Numbered from the stretch's first letter, positions 43,808-55,100 are shown. The stretch: 64,000 bases of DNA from Rhynchopus sp. YZ270_cl-10 (GCA_964035575.1 OZ037877.1:124001-188000), one strand, 5' to 3'. The notes: generated by a model not told the origin, from the sequence alone. Numbers and translations are program-made.

Positions 43808-46096
43808 TCACTTTTGACAGGTGCCACTTTCACCAGCCCACGACAACTCTGCAAGTCGCAACATGAACTCTTCCTTGTCACAGTTCCTGTCCAACGCCTT
43901 CAGAAGCTTCGTCTCGAGCACTGAATTGACCTTGATTCCTTGTGTACTGTACTCTTGACCTAGCAGCATCTGATCCATGGCCTTTGACAAAGCGGAACCT
44001 TCAGTATCGACACTGTACATCCACTCAACGTCAGCGTCTTGAAGCAGACCAAGGATGACGTACGCTGGAATTGTTCTACGTCCCAACACCACTCGCCCGA
44101 CAGACACAACAGAACAAACGGACGTCATTTCTGCTGCAGTTTTCCCGTCTGTGACAGCGACAGAAGTGTCAAGGACTCTGTGAAGCTCCTTTGCGTACTT
44201 AAAAAGTGCCTTCCACACACCTTCGTCGGCACCGTAGAGAACAAAGCCCCTCATTGTCGCAGTGCCGATGTTGCCGTGGTGAATCGTGCATCCCATGTAG
44301 CTCACGGTGACGGAGCTACGCTTCGAAATGTTGTCCGCACACAAAGTTGCCTGTTTCAGGCCGTCAAAGCAACGGCGTGCAGTGTTCCATGAGATCACAA
44401 GTGTTTCGCATGAGAGGGTTGAGAACGAGTGCACGACGCCTTGGTACGTTTCCGCCAACCCTTGCAGAAAGGACACAGAGTTGCAGTACTGCGACACCGC
44501 AAAAAACCCTTTTGCGTCACGCAAGTTGAAGTCAACCATCATGACGACACCTCTGCATGACCTCGTTCCTGTCTCTGTTTTCACACCAGCGCATCTTGCC
44601 GACCGTTCACTTGATGATGATTCCTGGCTATGCTTGCTCTGACCATGGCTGACCTCTGTTCCAGACGTGTTGCTTTCACTGACAACATCTCCTTCAACAA
44701 AGAGCGTCTGAGGCAAGTACGCTTTGTACTCCCGTAGAGACTGTATGGCAAACAGCACACCCTTCCGCAGAGAGAACAGTTCACTCATCTCGATTGGCAG
44801 ACACGATCTAATTGCTTCGACGTCGGACTCTGCTTTGTCCAAGTCCATTCGCTGCAGAGCTATGAAGGACTGTTCCACTTCGCGCATTGGCACTGCGATG
44901 AGAAATACTTCGAGCAGTCCGATCATGAAGTCAAACAAAAACACACCCACCACAAAGGCAATCAGCAGATGCAGGGCGTGGTCCATCTCAGCCTCCACAG
45001 TGCTCGTTGCGCGCATCCACAGCATGTAGATGTCTTTGAGACCCTCGGATGAGGGGTGCAACTTGTGTATGCGTGTCTTTATCAACCAGTGCCCGTTCGT
45101 CCTCACAAGCAAGTCGTTCGGGGTTGATTGTGCTGCAAAAATCAGGTCAATGTACTTCTGCTCCAACTGCCCAACCGTCCGCAGACACGACACCGTCAAC
45201 AAATTCTGGGATGCACTGCACCCTGGTTGGGAGGCAATACCGGGAATGTTCCCTGCAAGCACAATTGAGTCTAGGTGTTTGTCCAACTGCAGAATGAGCA
45301 CATCAGCCTCAGTGCGGTACTCCTTCATCATATCCACCCATGGGTCTGCAACAATCGAAAGCGCGACAGTGAAGTACATTGTGTCCGAGAAGAAGGGTGC
45401 ATTGTAAGCAGGCACCATCATATAGTAGCTCATGTACACATACGGGTTCCCGTCCGCAGCAAACCACACCCACGGGCCAGCGAACAGCGAGCCTGTATCC
45501 CCAAGATAACCGTTCCGGAGATCCCGCACGTACTGGACGCGCCCCGCATCAGAGTAGTTGTAGATGTTGTCTAACAGTGGCGAAGGGTTTGAAGTTGGGT
45601 CAATAGTGTACGCAGCCACACACGGAAAGGGAGTTCCACACTCGGTATTGTTGTTGGACGGGTCGTACGTGGCAAATATCCAGTCGTACTCACCACTGAT
45701 GCGGCGCTCGTGCCAGACTACTTCGTATATTTGGTCGCCTGTGGTGTTGTTCTTCGTGAAGCCTCTGATCCCGCTCGCCTCGATGAGGAGTTTATTGTGG
45801 AATGTTGTCCACATCAATCTGCTGCGGATCCAGCCAATAAACTCCGCACGCGTGTTGAAGCGCAGACGCTGCAAAAGCTCGCGTGTCTCAGACAAGGCAC
45901 TATGGGCAGAGCTGAAGGCTTCCGTTGACTTCTGGCTCAGGTACTGCACATCTGCACGTGCCACCTCCTTCACCGTTGCTTCAATGACGTCAAGCCCTTC
46001 GAAGTAAAGGACAAGCCCGCCAGCCAGCGACGCTGCTGTCGACACCATACCAGCAAGTAAAATCAAGTACTTCGTGGAGAAACGAAGCTTCACCAT
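43808..46096 (-). CDS. Two-pass receptor with nucleotidyl-cyclase-type domain, 762 residues
   Basis: Membrane sensor protein. TM1 lies at about residues 9-32 (YLILLAGMVSTAASLAGGL). An extracellular region of about 340 residues has N-glycosylation sites (NNTT, NYS) and Cache-like features (GDTGSLFAGPWVWFAADGN, PYVYMSYYMMVPAYN). TM2 is about 373-400 (LLIAFVVGVFLFDFMIGLL), then a HAMP-like linker (PMREVEQSFIALQRMDLDK) and a Ser-rich stretch. A class III cyclase homology domain spans about 512-640 (VVMMVDFNLRDAKGFF, ISWNTARRC, MGCTIHHGNIGTATMRGF, VLYGADEGVWKAL). The first metal Asp is present, but the second normally expected before ISWN is not (SCETLVISWN), so catalysis is doubtful; it may need a partner or be a pseudo-enzyme. 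The ATG at 46096 follows ATCAACAG. Confidence 0.8.
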   Translation of the reverse strand: MVKLRFSTKYLILLAGMVSTAASLAGGLVLYFEGLDVIEATVKEVARADVQYLSQKSTEAFSSAHSALSETRELLQRLRFNTRAEFIGWIRSRLMWTTFHNKLLIEASGIRGFTKNNTTGDQIYEVVWHERRISGEYDWIFATYDPSNNNTECGTPFPCVAAYTIDPTSNPSPLLDNIYNYSDAGRVQYVRDLRNGYLGDTGSLFAGPWVWFAADGNPYVYMSYYMMVPAYNAPFFSDTMYFTVALSIVADPWVDMMKEYRTEADVLILQLDKHLDSIVLAGNIPGIASQPGCSASQNLLTVSCLRTVGQLEQKYIDLIFAAQSTPNDLLVRTNGHWLIKTRIHKLHPSSEGLKDIYMLWMRATSTVEAEMDHALHLLIAFVVGVFLFDFMIGLLEVFLIAVPMREVEQSFIALQRMDLDKAESDVEAIRSCLPIEMSELFSLRKGVLFAIQSLREYKAYLPQTLFVEGDVVSESNTSGTEVSHGQSKHSQESSSSERSARCAGVKTETGTRSCRGVVMMVDFNLRDAKGFFAVSQYCNSVSFLQGLAETYQGVVHSFSTLSCETLVISWNTARRCFDGLKQATLCADNISKRSSVTVSYMGCTIHHGNIGTATMRGFVLYGADEGVWKALFKYAKELHRVLDTSVAVTDGKTAAEMTSVCSVVSVGRVVLGRRTIPAYVILGLLQDADVEWMYSVDTEGSALSKAMDQMLLGQEYSTQGIKVNSVLETKLLKALDRNCDKEEFMLRLAELSWAGESGTCQK

Positions 46097-46316
46097 TGTC
46101 TGTTGATAAACATGTACAAAAAATGTGTAAAGGTTTTACCTGCGAGGGTGTGAAGGTTGAGACGAGGAAGCGCACCACTCCTGGGGGTTTGGCGTGATAC
46201 ATTGTAATAAGATGGCATCACAAGCTGCGAGGGGGTCCAACCGCCCCCTGCTTCGAAGAGTGTCCTCCAAACGGATTTACTTCACTCAAAGACACATTTC
46301 CTGAAACCCAGAGCCT

Positions 46317-46348
46317 AGTGGCCTACTACGGTTCCTCTGGTTCCGGTG
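46317..46348 (+). repeat. 32-bp exact fragment of SPAG17 exon 1
   Basis: Identical to 40978-41009 inside the SPAG17 coding sequence (begins AGTGGCCTACTACGGTTCCT). It abuts the copy-B duplication directly. Confidence 0.9.
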
Positions 46349-46349
46349 C

Positions 46350-46710
46350 GTTACAGGTTTTCTTCTTGACGTGCTATTCAAACGAAGCTTCCCCGAAAAG
46401 AAGGGAAACCTTCACAGATGAACCAAGTCTCGTGTAGGTATCGTATTGTGCTATAGCCCTGCAGCTAGAACGTCTGAGATACTGAAGAATGTCTGGGATG
46501 ATGTAAAAACAGTGGAAAGGGGTGGCTTTTATTGTTCTTCCTTTAGCAGCAAAACCAGGCCATGGAACAGGCAGGGGAAGGGACCGAGGTCTCTTCGCTA
46601 CCTAGTGGGCCATTCTGACAGGGGAAGTGTGGGTGGAAAAGAGATAGGGCAAAACGTCTCTGATATGCAGCCAGTGAGGATCCGTGGGGTTATCGAACAC
46701 CCGGATTGTG
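46350..46710. repeat. Duplicated 0.36-kb segment, copy B
   Basis: Counterpart of 42836-43192. Unlike copy A it continues into the full A/B-box-like repeat. Confidence 0.85.
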
Positions 46711-46795
46711 TTGTTTTTGCAGGGGGAAATAGTAGTTGTTGATGCAGGCACCTCCGACTGACCCACGTATGATGTCAGCCATCCGGATGAAAGCA
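46517..46795 (-). repeat. SINE-like repeat with A-box- and B-box-like motifs
   Basis: Read on the minus strand it has TGGGTCAGTCGGAGG (close to the pol III A box TRGCNNAGYNGG) and, about 48 nt on, GGGTGTTCGATAACCC (close to the B box GGTTCGANNCC). The body then runs about 180 nt. Full copies lie at 52025-52290, 56130-56395 and 60235-60500, and partial ones at 24762, 30045 and 43013. No tRNA cloverleaf can be drawn, so this is a repeat and not a tRNA gene. Confidence 0.5.
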
Positions 46796-47537
46796 AAAAG
46801 AAGGAAGCAACAAAAAAGAAAGGTAGACAAATAGTTCGTAAGATCTGCCAAGACTGTCATAAAGCAAAAATAAATTGTTTTTGAAACATGACTGTATCTG
46901 TACACATCTTGCTAAATGTAACAAAAACTAATTTCATGTACTTTCCATTCAAAGAAGAGAAAGCACACAAGGAAGTTCAAAAATGAAAAACATCCCGTCT
47001 TTTATTGTTATTTTTTGCAACAAAAGTGAGAAAAAAGACGGTCTGTTTCAAGACAACCGAACAATGTTCGGAGGAATGGGGTGGGTTGTAGTGGGTGGGA
47101 CAGAAACAAATTATGAAACGATAAAAAATAATAAAACAAAAGAAACATGGCGGCCAAGGCACACAAAGTGTGCTGGGTCCAGTTTACCACTGTCGTTGAG
47201 CTCGCTCGATCCCAAGGAGACTCAACTGTGTGGGTAGGACACGTGTGACTCTGTAGTCCCAAAGAAAAGGGGATTCATACATCACAAGGCATACCGATAA
47301 GAATGCGTGACTTCATAAAGGCTTATGTGCCTCACTGGTCACGTGGAACAGGAAAAAGAAACAAAAGGGGAAGTTAGAAAATGTAATACCGGTATATTCC
47401 ATTCGCCATATCAACACACCGGCGACAAAGTACAGGGATTTAGTTTCTGGATAAAAAGGTATTCGCTTGACAAACTTACGTCATTGTGGGAATTTAGCAT
47501 TCCTGATCGGACGTACGTTCCTCAGGAATACAACATA

Positions 47538-47638
47538 CAGTCATCCGCCAAACGTTGGTGGGATAAAAACCCACCAAATTCTTTCCCCTACCCCAAATCC
47601 ACCAAGTTAATACCCCACCAACGTTTGGTGGACGACTG
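47538..47638. mobile_element. 101-bp Tc1/mariner-type MITE with proven empty site
   Basis: 25-bp inverted ends starting CAGTCATCCGCCAAACG, two mismatches between arms, flanked by TA on both sides (47536-47537 and 47639-47640). The orthologous position in the three downstream tandem units reads CAACATAAAACG with a single TA and no insert. CAGT-type ends with TA duplication are standard for Tc1/mariner relatives. Confidence 0.92.
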
Positions 47639-47907
47639 TAAAACAAGTTGAAATTTACTGCTACTGTTTTCGTGACAAAAAGGGATGAAAAATAAAAATA
47701 AAAATAAATCAAAATCATCTACAAAGAAGAGGTTGAAACACGATACTCAGTCTCGTGTACTTAGTAGTTACCACGAAACATAACCTGGATGCAGATGACA
47801 AAACCCTCATTGGGAGTGTCAGGAATACTATACACGGTTTGGCAGCAGGTTTGAACGGGGCTCGAACTCTTATCACTCATCGGTTTCAGGGACTTTTAAC
47901 TCTCTTT

Positions 47908-50900
47908 TCAAAGTTCTTTCCTTTCCATCACTGTGCTTTGTTCGCTATCCATCTCCGGGAGCTCTTTGGCCTGAGCAGAGGGATACCCGTTGCCGTGCTC
48001 GTTGGGTGCATTAGGGGATTTAGGTGCTGTGGTCGTTTGCTTCCTTGCCACATAGCACACCACGAGCACCACAGCTGCAATCGCAACAAGACCCACACCG
48101 ACACTGATACCGACAATGGCACCCACAGAGAGGCCTCCGTCGTCGGAATCAGTTGACGCAACATCCTCTTCAAACGGTCCTGTTGTGGAGGAAATACACA
48201 CATACACAGTCCCCTTGCGGACCCGAGTGTACCCAGCTAAGCAGGACAGCGGCACACACTCACCCACATCCGTGCGGTACACCTGGCTCGCACCAGGCAC
48301 AGTCGGGCACTGCAGCGCATCCACAGAGGCAAGCCCTGCCGACAGCACATCCCCAAGGCCCAGGTCAGACGCCTGCACCTTCTCCGAGAGGCGTGCTGCC
48401 ACGTCCATTGCAGCCACGTCGAGCAGCGGCATGTCCGACACAGACACAAACACGTTCAGCGACCCGCACTCCTCACGCACGTCCGTCACAGTCCCACCCA
48501 CAAGGTCCACCACAAGCTCCCCGACACGTGCACCCTTCCCAGAGCTGCCGTCGCAGGCAACGTCGAACGTTGCGTGTACCACATCCGACACCCTCGTCTC
48601 GCTCGTCACACAGATGTGTGCACGGCGTCCGCTGGCAGTGTCAAAGGGCTTCACGAAGCCGTCCCCACACGTGCAGTGTCCGTTATCCTTGCATGTTGCC
48701 ACAGTGTCGCCGTGCTGCTTGCACTGTGCATCAGAGGTGCACCACGTCATAGCTGCGCTGCTTGGCGCCTCTGTGGGCACTGCTGTCGATCCCGCAGGCA
48801 GTGCAGTTGGTGCTGTTGTTGGCACTGCTGTAGATCCTGCAGGAAGTGATGTGGGTGCTGCTGTCGGTACTGCTGTCGCCCCTGCAGGCAGTGCTGTCGG
48901 TGCTGCTGTTGGCACTGCTGTAGACCCAGCAGGCAGTACCGTTGGTGATGTTGTTGGCACTGCTGACGGTTCTGCTGTGGGAGGCGCAGGTGTGGACAGA
49001 CACTCGTAACGGAAGGCAAAGTCACCACCAGCACTGTCAACTTCACTTTTGAAGAACACGTATGTGGATCCTGTCGACGTGAAGGTGAAGTCCTCGACAG
49101 TGTCCAAACCAGTCGCGTTGAAGAAGGTGGTCCAGACTCCGCTCTCTCTCTGCACCATCCACAGAGAGTCGTTGCTAATGTTGAAAGACGTCCAGGTGAT
49201 GTGCAGTGCAGCTTCGCACTGCATAATCCAGTACTCCTGCTCATTTGGTCCGTACTTCATGTGGCTCACATCCCCAGCAGTGTTCAGTGTTGATGGAAGA
49301 GCAGCAGGCACAGCATCACAGGCCCACGAGAACAGAACCTTCTTGTTCCCAGTCTTCATACTCGCAGTCATCGACACAGTTGTGTGTGCTGCAAAGCGCT
49401 GTGAGGTAACTCTGCTGTCCTCACCACTGACACGTAAGTTCTCATTCCCGTCGATGCTGATGATGAAGTCGCCACCAAAGTCGTTCAAGTACTGCACCAC
49501 AAAGACACCGTCACAGGAAACAGTCCAGACGGTGTCAGCGATCTTTGTTGGAAGCAACCTGTCCACGATGCCACTGCTCGGCAGTACAATGTCGTTCGAC
49601 AGACACTCGTAACGGAAGGCAAAGTCACCACCATCACTTGGAACCTCACTTTTGAAGAACACGTAGGTGGATCCTGTCGACGTGAAGGTGAAGTCCTCAA
49701 CAGTGTCCAAACCAGTCGCGTTGAAGAAGGTGGTCCAGACTCCGCTCTCTCTCTGCACCATCCACAGAGAGTCGTTCCCAATGTTGAAAGACGTCCAGGT
49801 GATGTGCACATCTTCGTGTTCCTTGCACTGCATAATCCAGTACTCCTGCTCATTTGGTCCGTACTTCATGTGGCTCACATCCCCAGCAGTGTTCAGTGTT
49901 GATGGAAGAGCAGCAGGCACAGCATCACAGGCCCACGAGAACAGAACCTTCTTGTTCCCAGTCTTCATACTCGCAGTCATCGACACAGTTGTGTGTGCTG
50001 CAAAGCGCTGTGAGGTAACTCTGCTGTCCTCACCACTGACACGTAAGTTCTCATTCCCGTCGATGCTGATGATGAACTCGCCACCAAAGTCGTTCAAGTA
50101 CTGCACCACAAAAATGCCGTCACAGGAAACAGTCCAGACGGTGTCAGCGATCTTTGTGGGAAGCAGCCTGTCCACGATGCCACTGCTCGGCAGTACAATG
50201 TCGTTCGACAGACACTCGTAACGGAAGGCAAAGTCACCACCATCACTTGGAACCTCACTGGTGAAGAACACGTAGGTGGATCCTGTCGAAGTGAAGGTGA
50301 AGTCCTCAACAGTGTCCAAACCAGACGCGTTGAAGAAGGTGGTCCAGACTCCGCTCTCTCTCTGCACCATCCACAGAGAGTCGTTGCTAATGTTGAAAGA
50401 CGTCCAGGTGATGTGCACATCTTCGTGTTCCTTGCACTGCATAATCCAGTACTCCTGCTCATTTGGCCCGTACTTCTTCTGGCTACTAATGTGGCTCACA
50501 TCCCCAGCAGTGTTCAGTGTTGATGGAAGAGCAGCAGGCACAGCATCACAGGCCCACGAGAACAGAACCTTCTTGTTCCCAGTCTTCATACTCGCAGTCA
50601 TCGACACAGTTGTGTCCGCTGCAAAGCTTTTTGTCGTGAGTGTCGTGTGCTGACCACTGACACGTGATTCTTCGTTCCCGTTATTGCTGATGATGAACTC
50701 GCCACCAAAGTCGTTCAAGTACTGCACCACAAAGATACCGTCACAGGAAACAGTCCAGACGGTGTCAGCGATCTTTGCGGGAAGCAACCTGTCCACGATG
50801 CCACTGCTCAGCAGTACAATGTCGTTCGACAGACACTCGTAACGGAAGGCAAAGTCACCACCATCACTGTCTGATGAACTAGTGAACACCACGTAGGTGG

Positions 50901-51480
50901 GTCCTGTCGAAGTGAAGGTGAAGTCCTCAACAGTGTCCAAACCTGTCGCGTTGAAGAAGGTGGTCCAGACTCCGCTCTCTCTCTGCACCATCCACAGAGA
51001 GTCGTTGCTAATGTTGAAAGACGTCCAGGTGATGTGCACGTCTTCGTGTTCCTTACACTGCATGGTCCAAGTCACACCCTCACTTGGCCCGTACTTCATG
51101 TGGCTCACATCCCCAGCAGTGTTCAGTGTTGATGGAAGAGCAGCAGGCATAGCGTCACAGGCCCACGAGAACAGAACCTTCTTGTTCCCATGCGACTTCA
51201 CACTCGCAATGAGAATGACACGTGTCTGAGCAATAAAGCTGTGTGTAGTCAGAGTACTGTGGTCGCCACTGACACGTGACTCCTCATTCCTGTTGTTGAT
51301 GATGATAAAGTCGCCACCAAAGTCGTTCAAGTACTGCACCACAAACGTGCCGTCACAGGAAACAGTCCAGAACGTGTCGGCAATTTCGTCGGGAAGCAGC
51401 CAGTCCACGATGCCACTGCTATTGTCAAGGTTGTGCACACCAGCGTGCAACGCCATGGCTGCCACAAGAACTGTATACAT
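47908..51480 (-). CDS. CUB-like repeat surface protein, 1190 residues (diverged member)
   Basis: Type I membrane protein. The ATG at 51480 begins a signal peptide (MYTVLVAAMALHAGVHN). Four blocks of about 203 residues follow, each with two CUB-like halves: SSGIVDRLLPTKIADTVWTV to LFSWACDAVPA, then YWIMQCKEHEDVHITWTSFN to GGDFAFRYECLS, with paired Cys. Next come a Pro/Thr stalk (repeats of PTAAPTALPAGSTAV), an EGF-like Cys cluster (CKQHGDTVATCKDNGHCTCG) and a region of about 150 residues with further Cys. It ends with a membrane helix (VGAIVGISVGVGLVAIAAVV) and a 45-residue tail. Probably adhesion or recognition. The EGF-like part is absent from the downstream copies, while the tail is nearly shared. 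Confidence 0.85.
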   Translation of the reverse strand: MYTVLVAAMALHAGVHNLDNSSGIVDWLLPDEIADTFWTVSCDGTFVVQYLNDFGGDFIIINNRNEESRVSGDHSTLTTHSFIAQTRVILIASVKSHGNKKVLFSWACDAMPAALPSTLNTAGDVSHMKYGPSEGVTWTMQCKEHEDVHITWTSFNISNDSLWMVQRESGVWTTFFNATGLDTVEDFTFTSTGPTYVVFTSSSDSDGGDFAFRYECLSNDIVLLSSGIVDRLLPAKIADTVWTVSCDGIFVVQYLNDFGGEFIISNNGNEESRVSGQHTTLTTKSFAADTTVSMTASMKTGNKKVLFSWACDAVPAALPSTLNTAGDVSHISSQKKYGPNEQEYWIMQCKEHEDVHITWTSFNISNDSLWMVQRESGVWTTFFNASGLDTVEDFTFTSTGSTYVFFTSEVPSDGGDFAFRYECLSNDIVLPSSGIVDRLLPTKIADTVWTVSCDGIFVVQYLNDFGGEFIISIDGNENLRVSGEDSRVTSQRFAAHTTVSMTASMKTGNKKVLFSWACDAVPAALPSTLNTAGDVSHMKYGPNEQEYWIMQCKEHEDVHITWTSFNIGNDSLWMVQRESGVWTTFFNATGLDTVEDFTFTSTGSTYVFFKSEVPSDGGDFAFRYECLSNDIVLPSSGIVDRLLPTKIADTVWTVSCDGVFVVQYLNDFGGDFIISIDGNENLRVSGEDSRVTSQRFAAHTTVSMTASMKTGNKKVLFSWACDAVPAALPSTLNTAGDVSHMKYGPNEQEYWIMQCEAALHITWTSFNISNDSLWMVQRESGVWTTFFNATGLDTVEDFTFTSTGSTYVFFKSEVDSAGGDFAFRYECLSTPAPPTAEPSAVPTTSPTVLPAGSTAVPTAAPTALPAGATAVPTAAPTSLPAGSTAVPTTAPTALPAGSTAVPTEAPSSAAMTWCTSDAQCKQHGDTVATCKDNGHCTCGDGFVKPFDTASGRRAHICVTSETRVSDVVHATFDVACDGSSGKGARVGELVVDLVGGTVTDVREECGSLNVFVSVSDMPLLDVAAMDVAARLSEKVQASDLGLGDVLSAGLASVDALQCPTVPGASQVYRTDVGECVPLSCLAGYTRVRKGTVYVCISSTTGPFEEDVASTDSDDGGLSVGAIVGISVGVGLVAIAAVVLVVCYVARKQTTTAPKSPNAPNEHGNGYPSAQAKELPEMDSEQSTVMERKEL

Positions 51481-52110
51481 AGTGTGGAGAGTGTGTTGCA
51501 AAGGGTGTATGGTTTATCTGGAGTGAGTGTGGGGTGCAAGCACACAGGCAGTCAACAAGCTCAGAGTGAATCACTTCTCACTGGGAACACGAGGAGCAGA
51601 ACATAGTTCCTATATAGAAGCACAGAAGGTGCATACACCTCGGCATGCAAGCCCACTCCACAAAGCTGTTCCGAGTCAGTTGTACTTTCGCATTACTGTG
51701 CAACTGTGCAGTAGAGGGTAGGGGGTTTCCATGGGAGCATCAAACCTTCACACCTGAGAGCAATGGTCACAAATATTCGAACTACTGTGCGCTGTGCTAG
51801 TGACACAGAAGAAGTTCAGACCATCATGAGACAGTACAAACTTTCTTCTTTTCATGTAACTCCATGTTATGAAACAATGGCCCAGGAAGGTTCGTACAAA
51901 ATATCACACAAAATAGAGAGCAAGTAGTCTGAACCCGAGTTGTGCTCGATTAGCAAAGGGGGAGGGAGTTATTAAAGAGTTGAAGGCAGCCCCAAAAGGT
52001 GACCTAAAAACAGTGGGGGGGAAAGGGGTGGCCTTTAGTGTTCTTCCTTTAGCAGCAAAACCAGGCCATGGAACAGGCAGGGGAAGGGACCGAGGTCTCT
52101 TCGCTACCTT
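51481..52110. other. 5' region of the diverged gene and array junction
   Basis: 51500-51720 is similar to 55680-55910. From about 51890 the sequence converges on the tandem unit (AGAGAGCAAGTAGTCTGAAC) and becomes indistinguishable from it by about 52110. Confidence 0.6.
51600..51625 (-). promoter_or_regulatory. TATATA-containing element upstream of the CUB-repeat gene
   Basis: TATATA lies 131 nt before the ATG in a conserved block (AGTTCCTATATAGAAGCAC, plus reading) also found at 55782-55800, 59887-59905 and the window end. Nearer the start, a pyrimidine tract ends in CAG before TGAGAA in all copies and could be a splice or trans-splice acceptor. Confidence 0.4.
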
Positions 52111-55100
52111 GTGGGCCATTCTGACAGGGGAAGTATGGGTGGAAAAGAGATAGGGCAAAACGTCTCTGATATGCAGCCAGTGAGGATCCGTGGGGTTATC
52201 GAACACCCGGATTGTGTTGTTTTGCAGGGGTAAATAATAGTTGTTCCTGCAGGCACCTCCGACTGACCCACGTATGATGCCAGCCATCCGGATGAAAGCA
52301 AAAGAAGGAAGCAACAAAAAAAAAAAAAAAAAAAAGAAAAGAAAAGAAGACAAATGGGTACTGATTGTCGTGAAGTAAAAATGAATTGTTTTTGAAACAT
52401 GAACGTATCTGTACACATCTTGCTAAATGTAACAAAACTAATTTCATGTACTTTCCATTCAAAGAAGAGGAGAAAGCACACAAAGGACGCTCAAAAACGA
52501 CACAACCCGTCTCTTGTTTTTTGCAGCAAAGGGAGAAGAAAAAAGACGGTCTGTGGCGACTTCCAAGACAACCGTTCATTTTTATCGTTTCAGTGCAATC
52601 AATACATTGATAGCACTGAAACGATAAAAATGAAAAAACAAAATTAAAATAAACATGGCGGCCAAGGCACACAAAGTGCGTGGGTCCAGTTCACCACAGT
52701 CGTTGAGCTCGCTCGATCCCAAGGAGACTCAACTGCATGGGGAGGACACGTGTGACTCTGTAGTCCCAAAGAAAAGGGGATTCATACATCACAAAGCATG
52801 CCGATAAGAGAAACACGTGACTTCACAAAGGCTTATGTGCCTCACTGGTCACGTGGAACACAAAAAAGGGAAGTTAGAAAATGTAATACCGTGTACGGGA
52901 AAAAAAATAGACCAGAAAATACATGGGTGGTATATTCCGTTTGCCAGACAACACACCGGCGATAGAGTACAGGTATTTAGTTTCTCGATAAAAAGGTATT
53001 CGCTTTACAAACTTACGTCATTGTGGGAATTCAGCATTCCCAGATGAACGTACGTTCCTCAGGAATACAACATAAAACGAGTTCAAATCTACTGCTACCA
53101 GAAAAGAAGGGGGGGAAAACAAAAACAAAGAAATAGAGCTATCACAACGAAAAAAAGGTTGAAACACGCTGCGAAGAAGTCTCGTGTACCGCGAAGCATA
53201 ACTTGGACACAGACGACAAAACCAGTATTGGGTGAATCAGGAATACTGTCCAATGGTATAAAAAAAAAAGTTGAACAGACGAAGGGTGAACAACAAGAAA
53301 CACTAAAGCAAGTCTAGTAGGAGCAATACAAAGACAAGGTAGGTGCCACGAATACGACCTGACGTCCTACGGCCAAGTTTGGCAGCAGGTTTGAACGGGG
53401 CTCTAACTCTTATCACTCATCGGTTTCAGGGACTTTTAACTCTCTTTTCAAAGTTCTTTCCTCTACACAACGCTTTGTTCGCCATAACTCCCCGGGAGCT
53501 CTTTGGCCTGAGCAGAGGGATACCCGTTGCCGTGGTCGTTGGGTGCATTAGGGGATTTAGGTGCTGTGGTCGTTTGCTTCCTTGCCACATAGCACACCAC
53601 GAGCACCACAGCTGCAATCGCAACAAGACCCACACCGACACTGATACCGACAATGGCACCCACAGAGAGCCCTCCGTCGTCTGAATCAGTTGACGCAACA
53701 TCCTCTGCAAACGGTCCCTTTGTGTCAAGACCTGCTGTCGCTCCTTCAGGCAGTGCTGTTGGTGCTGCTGTCGGTGTAGCCGGCGGTTCTGCTGTGGGAG
53801 GCGCAGGTGTGGACAGACACTCGTAACGGAAGGCAAAGTCACCACCAGCACTGTCAACTTCACTTTTGAAAAACACGTAGGTGGATCCTGTCGAAGTGAA
53901 GGTGAAGTCCTCAACAGTGTCCAAACCAGAGAAGGTGGCCCAGACTCTGCTCTCTCTCTCAAACATCCGCAGAGAGTCGTTGCCAATGTTGAAAGACGTC
54001 CAGGTGATGTGCACAGCAGCTTCGCACTGTATCTCCCAATACTCCTCGTCATTCGGCCCGTACTTCATGTGGCTCACATCCCCAGCAGTGTTCAGTGTTG
54101 ATGGAAGAGCAGCAGGCACAGCATCACAGGCCCACGAGAACAGAACCTTCTTGTTCCCAGTCTTCATACTCGCAGTCATCGACACAGTTGTGTGTGCTGC
54201 AAAGCTTTTTCTCGTCAGTGTCGTGTGCTCACCACTGACACGTGACTCCTCATTCCCGTCGATGCTGATGATGAACTCGCCACCAAAGTCGTTCAAGTAC
54301 TGCACCACAAAAATGCCGTCACAGGAAACAGTCCAGACGGTGTCAGCGATCTTTGCGGGAAGCAACCTGTCCACGATGCCACTGCTCGGCAGTACAATGT
54401 CGTTCGACAGACACTCGTAACGGAAGGCAAAGTTACTACCATCACTACCAGCCTCACTGGTGAACACCACGTAGGTGGATCCTGCCGAAGTGAAGGTGAA
54501 GTCCTCAACAGTGTCCAAACCTGTCGCGTTGAAGAAGGTGGTCCAGACTCCGCTCTCTCTCTGCACCATCCACAGAGAGTCGTTGCCAATGTCGAAAGAC
54601 GTCCAGGTGATGTTCACTTCTTCGTGTTCCTTGCACTGCAGAACCCAGTACACCAGCTCATTCGGCCCGTACTTCATGTGACTCACATCCCCAGCAGTGT
54701 TCAGTGTTGATGGAAGAGCAGCAGGCATAGCGTCACAGGCCCACGAGAACAGCACCTTCTTGTTCCCAGTCTTCACACTCGCAGTCATCGACGCAGTTGC
54801 GTGTGTTGGAAAGTACAGTTTGGTAACTCTGCTGTCCTCACCACTGACACGTAAGTTCTCATTCCCGTCGATGCTGATGATGAAGTCGCCACCAAAGTCG
54901 TTCAAGTACTGCACCACAAAGATGCCGCGACAAGAAACAGTCCAGACGGTGTCAGCGATCTTTGCGGGAAGCAACCTGTCCACGATGCCACTGCTCGGCA
55001 GTGCAATGTCGTTCGACAGACACTCGTAACGGAAGGCAAAGTCACCACCAACACTGCCAGCCTCACTTTTGAAGAACACGTAGGTGGATCCTGTCGAAGT

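Larger units (their letters stand above)
46097..47907. other. 3' flank of the diverged CUB-repeat gene
   Basis: No gene. Contains a 32-bp fragment of SPAG17, the copy-B duplication, an A/B-box-like repeat and a MITE. From about 46.5 kb it matches the 3' flanks of the three downstream tandem genes at moderate identity, so it is the outermost unit of the same array. Confidence 0.7.

Noticed and set aside
48116-49009. Plus-strand Ala/Val/Gly-rich frame
   Set aside because: Antisense of the Pro/Thr stalk of the CUB-repeat gene.
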